Source: JADHUC01 sp964617665
Lineage (GTDB): Bacteria > Planctomycetota > Planctomycetia > Pirellulales > Pirellulaceae
DNA length: 5,831 nucleotides
Direction: 5' to 3'
NCBI GenBank assembly: GCA_964617665.1
Contig: CAZUAH010000764.1
Span: 1-5,831, forward strand
The position numbers and the translations under genes are program-made. The notes under the pieces are model-generated. The model saw only the letters and a list, made by a program, of their open reading frames with translations. It ran no database searches and was not told the origin of the DNA. Shown piece by piece: positions 1-5,831 of the stretch (positions are counted from its first letter, which is position 1; each line of letters opens with the position of its first letter).

Positions 1-2855
1 GGAGCCCCCTTCACAGGATGCAAACCTCTTCCCGAGTTGTTCGCATGCACGACGCTCTCCAACCGCCCCTCGGAGAAGCTCAGCGTCCGCATGTGAACGG
101 TTCCATCCTGAAGGGTCATCAGGTCGGACAACACTCCCTGTTCGAACTCATGGGACGATGAAAGGTCCGCCTGCAGTCTCTTCTCCTGCAACACCTTGCC
201 CGACTTTCGATCGAGCCGGTAGAGGTACATCCCGCCGTTCAAATGGGAAGACCTTCCCGCAACGCAGTACACATTGTCGCCGCTCACGATCAGGCTGCCG
301 TGCACGGGCCATAGCGACTCCAACTGATCCATCGCCACGATCATCGCGTCGTGGGGGGCGGCCCGGAAACGCCAGACCCGTTTTCCGGTGTGCGCATCGA
401 GGCAATAGACATGGCCGTCTCGGCAACCGAAAACAAGGAGCCCTTCGGTATAGGTTGGAGCCGAGTCGATTCTTCCGCCGACGGTATGCTTCCAGAGCAC
501 GGTACCGGACTTCCGATCGAGACAACAGACCCTGTGGGCGTCCTTTTCGGCCACGTACACCTTGCCATCCACGGCAATCGCTTGCGTCAACGGGCCGCCC
601 AGTTCCATCTTCCATTTCAGGGAAGGCTCGGTGGGAAGGGGTCCCGGAAGACTGCCTTTCCGCGCACCGTCGTGCCGGTACATCGCCCAGTCCGTCTCCT
701 CGGCTGCCAACGGGGCCGAGGAAACGGCCGCCGACTGTAACCTCTCCCCGCTCTTACGCTCGGTTGTGGTGCGGTCTCCCGACCGCACCACCGCTCCAAA
801 GTGTGGACGGGTCGGGAGACCAGCCCGCAACAGGCTGTCCGACTTCAACCTCTCCCCGCTCGTACGCCCTGTGAAACCGACGGCTGCCTGCGCGCGAAAT
901 CCAGTCAGCTTGAAGGCCATCCTGCAGGAACAGTTGTGCGGCGTGTAGTAGAGCATGCCGTTGGCGGGCATGACGCCGATGTTGCACATACCCTTGATCC
1001 AACCGTGCGTGGTCGTCTTGCCGGTGCGGATGTCGATGAATTCCGTCCCCTTGGTGCGACCAAAGACGATCTTGCGGGTCGTTGCCTTGTTCCGGAAACA
1101 GAGCTGATGGCCCCGGGGTTTCCAGATCAATTCTTCCATGGGATAGGACCTCTTCTTGTCGCCGCTGCGAAGATCCAGTCCCACATACGCCTTGCTCTTC
1201 TCCTCCAGCGTCCAGACCAGTCCGTCAATAACAAACAAGTCGAGCGGCACGAAGTGCGTAAACGTAGCGCTGTCGAATCGCCAGAGCTCCTTTCCGCTGC
1301 CAGCATCATAGGCGGCCGTCAACGCGGTCTTCTTCATGCGGGTTTTGTGATTCTCCGCGGTGTTTCGGATCTGCGACAGGACAAGCACCCCGTCGCTGTG
1401 AACCATGGCGCAGTTGTTGGGGAAGTACTGATCGGCCCGATATTTCGGGACCTTGGAACTTCTCTCCTTTCCTTCCGCGAGGCTCTTGATGTCGGCGTCC
1501 GTCAGCGGGACCGTCTTCTCCGGCCTCTCCACACGCCATCGCTCCTCGCCGCTCTTATGGTCCAGGCAGACAACATGATCTCCGTCGAGCAGGTAGAGAT
1601 GATCACTGCCGGTGGTCAGAAAAACGTTGGCATGCTTGAAGAAGCGGTTGAGCTTGCCGGAGACACCGCGGAAGCCTCCCTTTTTCCACAGGGTCTTTCC
1701 GGTCTGCGGATCGACTGCCAGCACGGCGATGTCGGGAATGGTCCCGTCCGTTCCGATGGCGGCATTTGCGGCCAGAAAGAGAGTCCCCTTCACGTGAAGG
1801 ATCTCAAAGGTCTTCTCCGTCCCGGAGAGGACGGAAAGCGTCTCTCCCGTAGCCGCATTCAAGACATGAACCGGGCTGTAGAAACCCGGCGTGACGAACA
1901 GCCGGTCACCGGCCGCCACCATTCGACGCATGACCTGGAACGGCGGAACAAAGCGCATTTCCACCGAATACTCCTGCGGTGACCAGTGCGTCCAGCCCCA
2001 GTCCTTCATCGGGTGCCGCCACAGGACCAGTCCGTTGAACGCATCGCGGGCTGTGAGCACCCACTGGTCTTCCATTCCTCCGATGCCCGGTGGCATCTCG
2101 TTGATGATGGAGAAGACCCTTCCCTGTGACGTGACCAGGGCGCTGACGGCTGGATTGAGGTTGTGACTGGATACCCAGGCCGGGCCCTGCAGCCATTGCA
2201 GGTGACGCGGCACGTCCACCACGTCATCCTTCGCCACGGGATTGTTGTCCGGCGCATGCAACCAGTGACCCCACTCATCGGTGTTGGACGGAACGGGCTT
2301 GGTGAACATGGCAAAGCCGTCCCCGATGCGGGATACGGGATACGGAACACGAGATAACCACGCCTCGTTCCCCCTCTCCCGCACAACAGCCACACCACGC
2401 GGGGACAGAACGCGCAGGATCTCGCTTCCCGCATCTTGCATCCCGGATCTCGCATCGCGTATCCCGTAACTCGTATCGCGTATCCCGTAACTCGTATCGC
2501 GTATCCCGTAACTCGTATCCACCACAACCACGTTCACGAGCTTGTCCATGTAGGGAAGGTTGCTGCCGTCATAAAGCTTCGCCGAAACGGGGCCATGGAC
2601 CCCGGCGGCTTCGATGGCCCGGCGCGCCTTTTCAATTCTTGCCGGATCCGTATCGAGCCCCTGAACCAGAGAGCTTCCGTCGGCATGGAGGGAGACCAGT
2701 CGGTCGGGATCGTTGCAGCCCAGGACCACGACTAAGGCGCCCTTCTCCGCAAAGATCGGAGATTCCGACGCGGCCCCGTCGGCAGCCAAAGCTACGGTGG
2801 ATGATGATGCGGTCGCCACAAACAAGGCCAGGATCGGCCAAACTCTTCTCTTCAT
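1..2855 (-). CDS. Secreted PQQ-like beta-propeller protein with degenerate methyltransferase-like N-terminal domain (3' end beyond window)
   Basis: The frame is open for 951 codons from ATG 2855-2853 to the window edge; the stop lies outside. A GGAG at 2869-2866, 10 nt upstream, supports this start. Residues 1-25 form a Sec signal peptide (MKRR, a hydrophobic core, then a VALA-AD cleavage site). Residues 40-160 resemble a class I methyltransferase Rossmann fold: strand VVVLGC (42-47), acidic GLDTDP (66-71), strand LVNVVVVD (106-113) and EILRVLSPRGVAVV (145-158). The glycine-rich SAM loop is lost (GCNDPD instead of GCGxG), so activity is unlikely. From about residue 192 come PQQ/BamB-like blades, for example VVCLDHKSGEERW (428-440), VCCLDRKSGTVLW (776-788) and VYCLDAHTGKRVW (816-828). 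A family-typical PHNCSC stands at 639-644 and DWAMYRHDGARKG at 722-734. The substrate is unknown; a structural or binding role in the periplasm is inferred. Repeat DNA is translated in frame at residues 113-147, 168-177 and about 663-709. Confidence 0.93.
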   Translation of the reverse strand, partial: MKRRVWPILALFVATASSSTVALAADGAASESPIFAEKGALVVVLGCNDPDRLVSLHADGSSLVQGLDTDPARIEKARRAIEAAGVHGPVSAKLYDGSNLPYMDKLVNVVVVDTSYGIRDTSYGIRDTSYGIRDARSGMQDAGSEILRVLSPRGVAVVRERGNEAWLSRVPYPVSRIGDGFAMFTKPVPSNTDEWGHWLHAPDNNPVAKDDVVDVPRHLQWLQGPAWVSSHNLNPAVSALVTSQGRVFSIINEMPPGIGGMEDQWVLTARDAFNGLVLWRHPMKDWGWTHWSPQEYSVEMRFVPPFQVMRRMVAAGDRLFVTPGFYSPVHVLNAATGETLSVLSGTEKTFEILHVKGTLFLAANAAIGTDGTIPDIAVLAVDPQTGKTLWKKGGFRGVSGKLNRFFKHANVFLTTGSDHLYLLDGDHVVCLDHKSGEERWRVERPEKTVPLTDADIKSLAEGKERSSKVPKYRADQYFPNNCAMVHSDGVLVLSQIRNTAENHKTRMKKTALTAAYDAGSGKELWRFDSATFTHFVPLDLFVIDGLVWTLEEKSKAYVGLDLRSGDKKRSYPMEELIWKPRGHQLCFRNKATTRKIVFGRTKGTEFIDIRTGKTTTHGWIKGMCNIGVMPANGMLYYTPHNCSCRMAFKLTGFRAQAAVGFTGRTSGERLKSDSLLRAGLPTRPHFGAVVRSGDRTTTERKSGERLQSAAVSSAPLAAEETDWAMYRHDGARKGSLPGPLPTEPSLKWKMELGGPLTQAIAVDGKVYVAEKDAHRVCCLDRKSGTVLWKHTVGGRIDSAPTYTEGLLVFGCRDGHVYCLDAHTGKRVWRFRAAPHDAMIVAMDQLESLWPVHGSLIVSGDNVYCVAGRSSHLNGGMYLYRLDRKSGKVLQEKRLQADLSSSHEFEQGVLSDLMTLQDGTVHMRTLSFSEGRLESVVHANNSGRGLHPVKGA
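731..866. repeat. REP-like palindromic element with flanking direct repeats, inside the propeller gene
   Basis: Two 28-bp direct repeats at 731-758 and 839-866 match at 25 of 28 positions and share the core AACCTCTCCCCGCTC. They are offset by 108 bp, a multiple of 3, so they read in the same frame and give RTSGERLKSD (664-673) and RKSGERLQSA (700-709). Between them lies a perfect 11-bp palindrome (766-791) and a second small palindrome (810-821) that is the exact reverse complement of the core at 773-784. The segment sits in the linker between the conserved PHNCSC region and DWAMYRHDG, where a structured domain is not expected. This layout suggests an inserted dispersed repeat. I have not seen a second copy in this window. 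Confidence 0.8.
766..791. repeat. Perfect 11-bp hairpin with tetraloop
   Basis: The left arm GTGGTGCGGTC (766-776) and right arm GACCGCACCAC (781-791) are exact reverse complements around a 4-nt loop. In the mRNA of the propeller gene the loop reads GGGA, a GNRA-type tetraloop closed by C-G, so a very stable hairpin is expected inside the coding region. No T-run follows on either strand, so it is not a standard Rho-independent terminator. It encodes VVRSGDRTT in the protein. Confidence 0.85.
2325..2352 (+). repeat. Inverted block of the same heptamers
   Basis: The plus strand reads GATGCGG, GATACGG, GATACGG, AACACGA: four heptamers of the same family as the array at 2415-2519 but in the opposite orientation, 62 bp away. 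The two blocks can pair in part, for example GGGATACG with CGTATCCC, giving a possible large stem-loop or cruciform. In the gene this block encodes SRVPYPVSR (residues 169-177), just before the conserved DEWGHWLH segment. Confidence 0.75.
2415..2519 (-). repeat. Heptamer repeat array inside the propeller gene (15 units)
   Basis: On the minus strand the DNA is built from 7-bp units of the form GATNCGN. A 21-bp unit (GATACGA, GTTACGG, GATACGC) occurs three times with no mismatch at 2499-2519, 2478-2498 and 2457-2477. Six more diverged heptamers follow down to 2415: GATGCGA, GATCCGG, GATGCAA, GATGCGG, GAAGCGA, GATCCTG. Because 21 is a multiple of 3, the protein shows DTSYGIR three times (residues 113-133), then DARSGMQDAGSEIL. 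The array lies between two conserved strands of the methyltransferase-like domain. The last two heptamers overlap codons (SEIL) that look native to the fold, so the inserted part may end near 2429. Confidence 0.9.
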
Positions 2856-2865
2856 GCCTCTTATT

Positions 2866-2869
2866 CTCC
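2866..2869 (-). promoter_or_regulatory. Ribosome binding site of the propeller gene
   Basis: GGAG on the minus strand lies 10 nt before ATG 2855. It agrees with the signal peptide in marking that ATG as the start. I could not identify a convincing -10/-35 promoter in the short stretch between this gene and the divergent remnant at 2952. Confidence 0.55.
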
Positions 2870-2951
2870 AGGCTGAAAAGGATAGGAATTGAATTCTTGA
2901 CCAACAGAGTTGAGCGTACCACGACGAACTTCCAAATCAAGGGCAACGTAA

Positions 2952-3404
2952 CCGCATGGGGGCCAAGTTGACTATGCGAGAGTCGTCCCGCCGAAGACGT
3001 TCGAACAACCTATCATTTGGATGCCACAGGATTTCGACAATTCCTCCGGCGGGCAATTGTGGGTAGACGATCCGCGTTGGGGACCGCTCTCCGGCCGGCT
3101 GATTCACACCAGCTTTGGCAGGGGGTGGCTTTATTACATGATGCTGCAAAATTTCGACGATGTGAGCCAGGCGGCGATCATCAAACTACCCTTCGACTTC
3201 AGCACCGGCGTCATGCGAGCACGCGTCAACCCCGCGGACGGCCAAGTCTACACTACAGGGCTGAACGGCTGGAATGGTAACGGACGGAAAGGTCTGACCA
3301 ACGGTGGCGTTCAACGCCTGCGTCATACAGGCAAACCGCTGGCTATGGTCACCGACTGTCAGCTCGAGACGGACGGTTTGCTCCTGATGTTCAACCTCTT
3401 TTGA
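2952..3404 (+). pseudogene. Remnant of a planctomycete membrane-bound dehydrogenase / c-type cytochrome-like protein
   Basis: From just after a stop at 2949 to TGA 3402-3404 the frame encodes 150 residues with strong family character: VVPPKTFEQPIIWMPQ, DNSSGGQLWVDDPRWGPLSG, IIKLPFDFSTGVMRARVNPA, DGQVYTTGLNGWNGNGR and GGVQRLRHTGKPLAM. These resemble the propeller-like middle part of large planctomycete proteins annotated as membrane-bound dehydrogenases or heme-binding c-type cytochromes (DUF6797-like); the exact family name is from memory. The similarity begins before the only in-frame ATG (3021), which has no Shine-Dalgarno sequence. The upstream part, the signal peptide and the C-terminal cytochrome region are all missing. 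The frame ends in FNLF with two adjacent stops (TGA TAA). There is no internal frameshift, so truncation may be fairly recent. A short expressed protein from 3021 is possible but unlikely. Confidence 0.75.
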
Positions 3405-3827
3405 TAAGTGGGTAATGCTTGTCTCAGTCACGCCCCATTTTCACGAGGACAGGAGGAGTGGATGCCGGGACATTAGTGCGTGTCGCACGGACGTGTAGCG
3501 TCTCCGGCGTCGTGAATCATTGGTCTAACCGGCGAAAAACCCGCAAGGTTATCCCGAAGGCGCTCTAGAAGTGGCAAAGAGTACTATTTGCTCGTCATTG
3601 GGCTAGACCGGGGCGTGTGGATGACAGAGAATAACGGGAGACTGAAGACTGACATCTTGAGTTGCACGCCGAAGCCATCACTCCCTACGAAGCCACCACA
3701 CCGATTTGCGGAACCAGTCGCCGGACGTGTCTGACATTTCGTCTTGGCGACTAACCTGTTCGTGTTGCGTCGATGATGACCAAGCGTGTCCACTTTCGGG
3801 CACCGTCGCTGGGGGAACTGCTTAATT
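3405..3827. other. Gap without a recognisable gene
   Basis: No frame here shows a recognisable protein or a good start with a ribosome binding site. A small hairpin (GTGCG-TGT-CGCAC, 3476-3488) is visible. So is a weak pair of similar stretches beginning TCATTGG at 3517 and 3595, each followed by a CTA-ACCGG-like sequence. A 69-codon minus-strand frame at 3584-3793 has no family character. The region probably contains the promoter of the small gene at 3841 and perhaps decayed sequence from the break that truncated the remnant at 2952-3404. Confidence 0.5.
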
Positions 3828-3833
3828 AAGGAG
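3828..3833 (+). promoter_or_regulatory. Ribosome binding site deciding the start of the small coiled-coil gene
   Basis: AAGGAG lies 7 nt before ATG 3841. An earlier in-frame ATG at 3835 is only 1 nt from the AAGGAG and would be too close, so 3841 is the better start. The palindrome TTAATTAA overlaps just upstream (3822-3829). Confidence 0.75.
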
Positions 3834-3840
3834 AATGCAA

Positions 3841-4086
3841 ATGGCAGTCGACGTTCAAACGAGTGACGAGATCCAGGAGGAAGTTTTCAACACATTGGCG
3901 AGATTTCAAGAGGAAGTCGCCGATCAGATCCATTTGCTGTTCGATCAAGTGAGAGACTTGGAATGCCAAGTCAAACAGCTGGATCACAAAGTTGGACAGG
4001 GTGTCTACAACGTGGTCCAAACGATTACGCAATCAGTGGACAGCAACGGCTTCAATAGCACCGTGCGGGGACCCCGACCAAAATAG
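3841..4086 (+). CDS. Small coiled-coil protein of unknown function (81 residues)
   Basis: The gene runs from ATG 3841 to TAG 4084-4086. I do not recognise the family. The protein has no signal peptide or membrane segment. Residues 11-51 form a near-ideal coiled coil, with hydrophobic residues spaced 3 or 4 apart: I11, V15, L19, F22, V26, I30, L33, V37, L40, V44, L47, V51. Acidic residues dominate its first half. There is one cysteine (C42). The tail (SVDSNGFNSTVRGPRPK) is polar and probably disordered. The strong ribosome binding site and protein-like composition argue that it is real. It is flanked by long gene-free gaps, so it is probably transcribed alone. A cytoplasmic oligomeric scaffold or partner protein is plausible but is inference only. 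Confidence 0.72.
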   Translation: MAVDVQTSDEIQEEVFNTLARFQEEVADQIHLLFDQVRDLECQVKQLDHKVGQGVYNVVQTITQSVDSNGFNSTVRGPRPK

Positions 4087-4103
4087 TCGCAAGTCGGCCG
4101 CAC
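4063..4103 (+). other. Possible mRNA hairpin spanning the stop codon of the small gene
   Basis: GTGCGG (4063-4068) pairs with CCGCAC (4098-4103), and CCGAC (4074-4078) with GTCGG (4093-4097). This gives 11 base pairs in one stem, interrupted by a 5-nt bulge (4069-4073), with a 14-nt loop that contains the TAG. No T-run follows, so it is not a typical intrinsic terminator. It may protect the 3' end of the transcript, or may be chance. Confidence 0.35.
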
Positions 4104-4722
4104 TCCACAGAGCGGATTCACCCAGCCGATCGCGCCGCTTGCCCAGCGCGGCCGTTCACCGTACTGCCGAGCCGTGCCGCCAAGGAGACGAGTCATCGAC
4201 TTGCGCCGTGGCGACAAGGTGTGGCACTGAAACCGGACGTACACATCGACCCCGGGCACCCCGTTGGGTTTTGATATTGCTTCTAGCGCCGCACCAACCA
4301 ATTGTGCGAACGACGTTAAACGAACGTTCGACGAGACTCGCCATAATCGCTCCGCCCGTTGCTCGAATTCCTGGATCCAGTTGTGGTTACTCGCTGGTTT
4401 TTCATGGCGGTGTCTACGCGGGCTCCCCGGCTACAGTCGCTCGGCCAGGTGAAAGGCAAAAGGCCGGTCGAAGCTCATGAATCATAGCGGCCCACTGGTT
4501 GACACGGCCCCCTTCGATAAACGACGATTCGATTAGATTCCGCTTGCATCGGACTCCGCCCTGCACTACTAACATCCAAGACCGTTGATTTATTGCAAAG
4601 TGTAGCGACCAACGGGAGCGGACCACTGCAGACCGAGCGGCAGCTCGCATTTGGCTGGCGGACCAGCCGCCTTGCGTATGCAACTCGGACCTCCCGCCAC
4701 TCCTTGCCAGTCAATCCTTATG
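4104..4722. other. Gap without a convincing gene, upstream of the oxidoreductase
   Basis: Several frames of 60-160 codons are open here on both strands, but none has a ribosome binding site together with recognisable protein character. One perfect hairpin is visible: GGCTGG (4653-4658), loop CGGA, CCAGCC (4663-4668). A 10-bp palindrome CGAACGTTCG is at 4321-4330. No tRNA, rRNA or insertion-sequence ends were recognised. The promoter of the oxidoreductase gene presumably lies in the right part, but I could not assign -35/-10 boxes. Confidence 0.5.
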
Positions 4723-4728
4723 TAGGAG
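4723..4728 (+). promoter_or_regulatory. Ribosome binding site of the oxidoreductase gene
   Basis: TAGGAG stands 7 nt before ATG 4736. Together with the Tat signal that begins within a few residues, it fixes the start. Confidence 0.75.
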
Positions 4729-4735
4729 AACCATC

Positions 4736-5831
4736 ATGCCAGACAAATCGCCTCTCTCGCGTCGCCGATTTCTCAAGACGGCGGCCGGGGCCAGCGCCTT
4801 GGCAGCCGTGCCGTATTTCGTCCCAGCTTCCGCATTTGGTAAAGGCGGTGCTGTGCCGCCGAGCGAACGGATCATTGTTGGCGGCATTGGTATCCAGAAT
4901 CGCGGCAGGCACGACCTCGGCTGGATTATGCGAAGCCCGGAAGTGCAATTCGTCGCCATCTGCGACCTGCAGAAGAAGCAGCGATTGGTGGTCAAGGATA
5001 TCGTCGACAATCACTACGGCACGAAGGACTGTGCCATGTACCCGGAGATCAACGGCTTCCTGGAAGCGCGGCCGGACATCGACGCCGTGCTGACCGCCAC
5101 GGGCGATCGTTGGCACGCGCTGGCCTCGATCCTGGCCATGCGGGCGGGGAAGGACGTTTATACCGAGAAGCCCTCGTGCATGACGATTGCCGAAGGGCGA
5201 GCCGTGGTGGAGACGGCTCGTCGCTACGGCCGCGTCTATCAGACCGGCACGCAGCGACTGAGCGAGGCCAACCACGTGTTCTGCATCGAGATGGCCCGGA
5301 GCGGGCGTCTGGGCGAGATCCACACGGCCTACGCCCACATTGCCCCATGGGACGCGGCCGAGATGCGTCACGATTGGCTACCGGCCGTCGAAGAACCGCC
5401 CAAGGACGAGGTGGACTGGAACGCCTGGCTCGGCTCATGCCCTTGGCGGCCCTACAACCCCAGCTACGTCCGCGGCGGGTGGCGGGGCTTTTACGACTTC
5501 CACACCAGTTGCATCGGCGAGTGGGGGGCTCATACGTTTGCCCAGGCCCAGGCCGGCTTGGGTTGCGGCGAGTTGTCGCCTGTCGAGTACGAATATGTGG
5601 CCAATGACAGCGGCGACGGAATGGTTACTCACTTTGCGAATGGCGTGAAGATGATCCTCTCTCGCGGGAGCAAGTACTGGCATGGTTCCTGCGGCGAGCG
5701 GTTCGACGGCAGCGAGGGTTGGGCCGCGGCCGCTGACGGCTATAGGCAGCCCGACGTGTCCTCGCCGGCCCTGCTGGGCGAATACAATCGCGTCATCAGC
5801 CAGTATGTCGCCCGCACCGGGCGATCGCTGG
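4736..5831 (+). CDS. Tat-exported Gfo/Idh/MocA family oxidoreductase (3' end beyond window)
   Basis: The frame is open for 365 codons to the window edge. Residues 8-14 (SRRRFLK) are a twin-arginine motif, followed by an alanine-rich hydrophobic stretch and a likely cleavage after ASA (31-33), so the folded protein should be exported with its cofactor. The N-terminal Rossmann domain spans about 45-170: strand and dinucleotide loop IIVGGIGIQNRG (46-57), AICD with D77 at the end of the second strand, TGDRWHALAS (122-131) and the hallmark EKP (144-146) with K145. The C-terminal domain starts near 185 and includes GEWGAH (261-266), whose histidine matches the usual catalytic position. Known relatives are NAD(P)-dependent sugar or inositol dehydrogenases; periplasmic members such as glucose-fructose oxidoreductase hold NADP tightly. 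The substrate cannot be told here. Roughly the last 60-90 residues are probably missing, judging by usual family length. Confidence 0.93.
   Translation, partial: MPDKSPLSRRRFLKTAAGASALAAVPYFVPASAFGKGGAVPPSERIIVGGIGIQNRGRHDLGWIMRSPEVQFVAICDLQKKQRLVVKDIVDNHYGTKDCAMYPEINGFLEARPDIDAVLTATGDRWHALASILAMRAGKDVYTEKPSCMTIAEGRAVVETARRYGRVYQTGTQRLSEANHVFCIEMARSGRLGEIHTAYAHIAPWDAAEMRHDWLPAVEEPPKDEVDWNAWLGSCPWRPYNPSYVRGGWRGFYDFHTSCIGEWGAHTFAQAQAGLGCGELSPVEYEYVANDSGDGMVTHFANGVKMILSRGSKYWHGSCGERFDGSEGWAAAADGYRQPDVSSPALLGEYNRVISQYVARTGRSL

Noticed and set aside
801..1982. Plus-strand open frame of 393 codons
   Set aside because: It lies wholly antisense to the propeller gene, whose frame has clear family motifs throughout. 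Its translation has no recognisable domain and it has no ribosome binding site that I can see, so it is a shadow of a GC-rich gene.
2415..2519. Heptamer array as a CRISPR array
   Set aside because: The units are 7 or 21 bp, directly adjacent and without unique spacers, and they lie in a coding frame.
3511..3620. tRNA-like or attachment-site sequence
   Set aside because: The stretch has short GC-rich runs and a weak direct similarity, but I could not form a cloverleaf or find an integrase gene or clean repeat ends.
4063..4103. Rho-independent terminator after the small gene
   Set aside because: The stem has a 5-nt bulge and a long loop, and no T-run follows on the plus strand, so it is kept only as a possible hairpin.
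4005..4301. Minus-strand open frame of 98 codons overlapping the end of the small coiled-coil gene
   Set aside because: The plus-strand gene has a strong ribosome binding site and coiled-coil pattern; the minus frame shows neither.
4321..4330. CGAACGTTCG palindrome as a LexA-type operator
   Set aside because: The half-sites resemble the Gram-positive SOS box but lack the 4-nt spacer, and no gene starts close by. A 10-bp palindrome can arise by chance.
4718..5371. Minus-strand open frame of 217 codons
   Set aside because: It is antisense to the Gfo/Idh/MocA gene, which has a Tat signal, Rossmann loop and EKP motif in the correct order. The antisense product has no protein-like pattern.

Overview
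The window looks like chromosomal DNA from a GC-rich member of the Planctomycetota, or a close PVC relative. Three families point there: a secreted PQQ-type beta-propeller protein with a methyltransferase-like N-terminus, a fragment of a large planctomycete dehydrogenase/cytochrome-type protein, and a Tat-exported Gfo/Idh/MocA oxidoreductase. All family assignments come from recognising the translated sequence, not from a search.

Layout. Positions 2855 down to 1 are one uninterrupted minus-strand reading frame of 951 codons. It encodes a signal peptide, a degenerate methyltransferase-like Rossmann domain and PQQ-like propeller repeats, and it runs off the left edge without a stop. Divergent from it, at 2952-3404, lies a gene remnant on the plus strand. 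It matches an internal piece of a planctomycete membrane-bound dehydrogenase-like protein and lacks both ends. Positions 3405-3840 hold no recognisable gene. At 3841-4086 a small plus-strand gene with a good ribosome binding site encodes an 81-residue coiled-coil protein I do not recognise. Positions 4087-4735 again hold no convincing gene. From 4736 to the right edge runs a Tat-signal Gfo/Idh/MocA oxidoreductase, also cut by the window.

The genes do not form an obvious operon: orientations differ and the gaps are long. The two intact-looking large genes both encode exported proteins. In these bacteria such families are commonly linked to polysaccharide and sugar breakdown, but nothing here fixes a substrate.

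The most unusual signal is inside the propeller gene. Two kinds of non-coding-like repeat DNA sit within it and are translated in frame. One is a heptamer array (2415-2519) with a shorter block of the same heptamers in opposite orientation (2325-2352), both inside the methyltransferase-like domain. The other is a REP-like palindromic element flanked by 28-bp direct repeats (731-866), in the linker before the last propeller section. The frame stays open through all of them.
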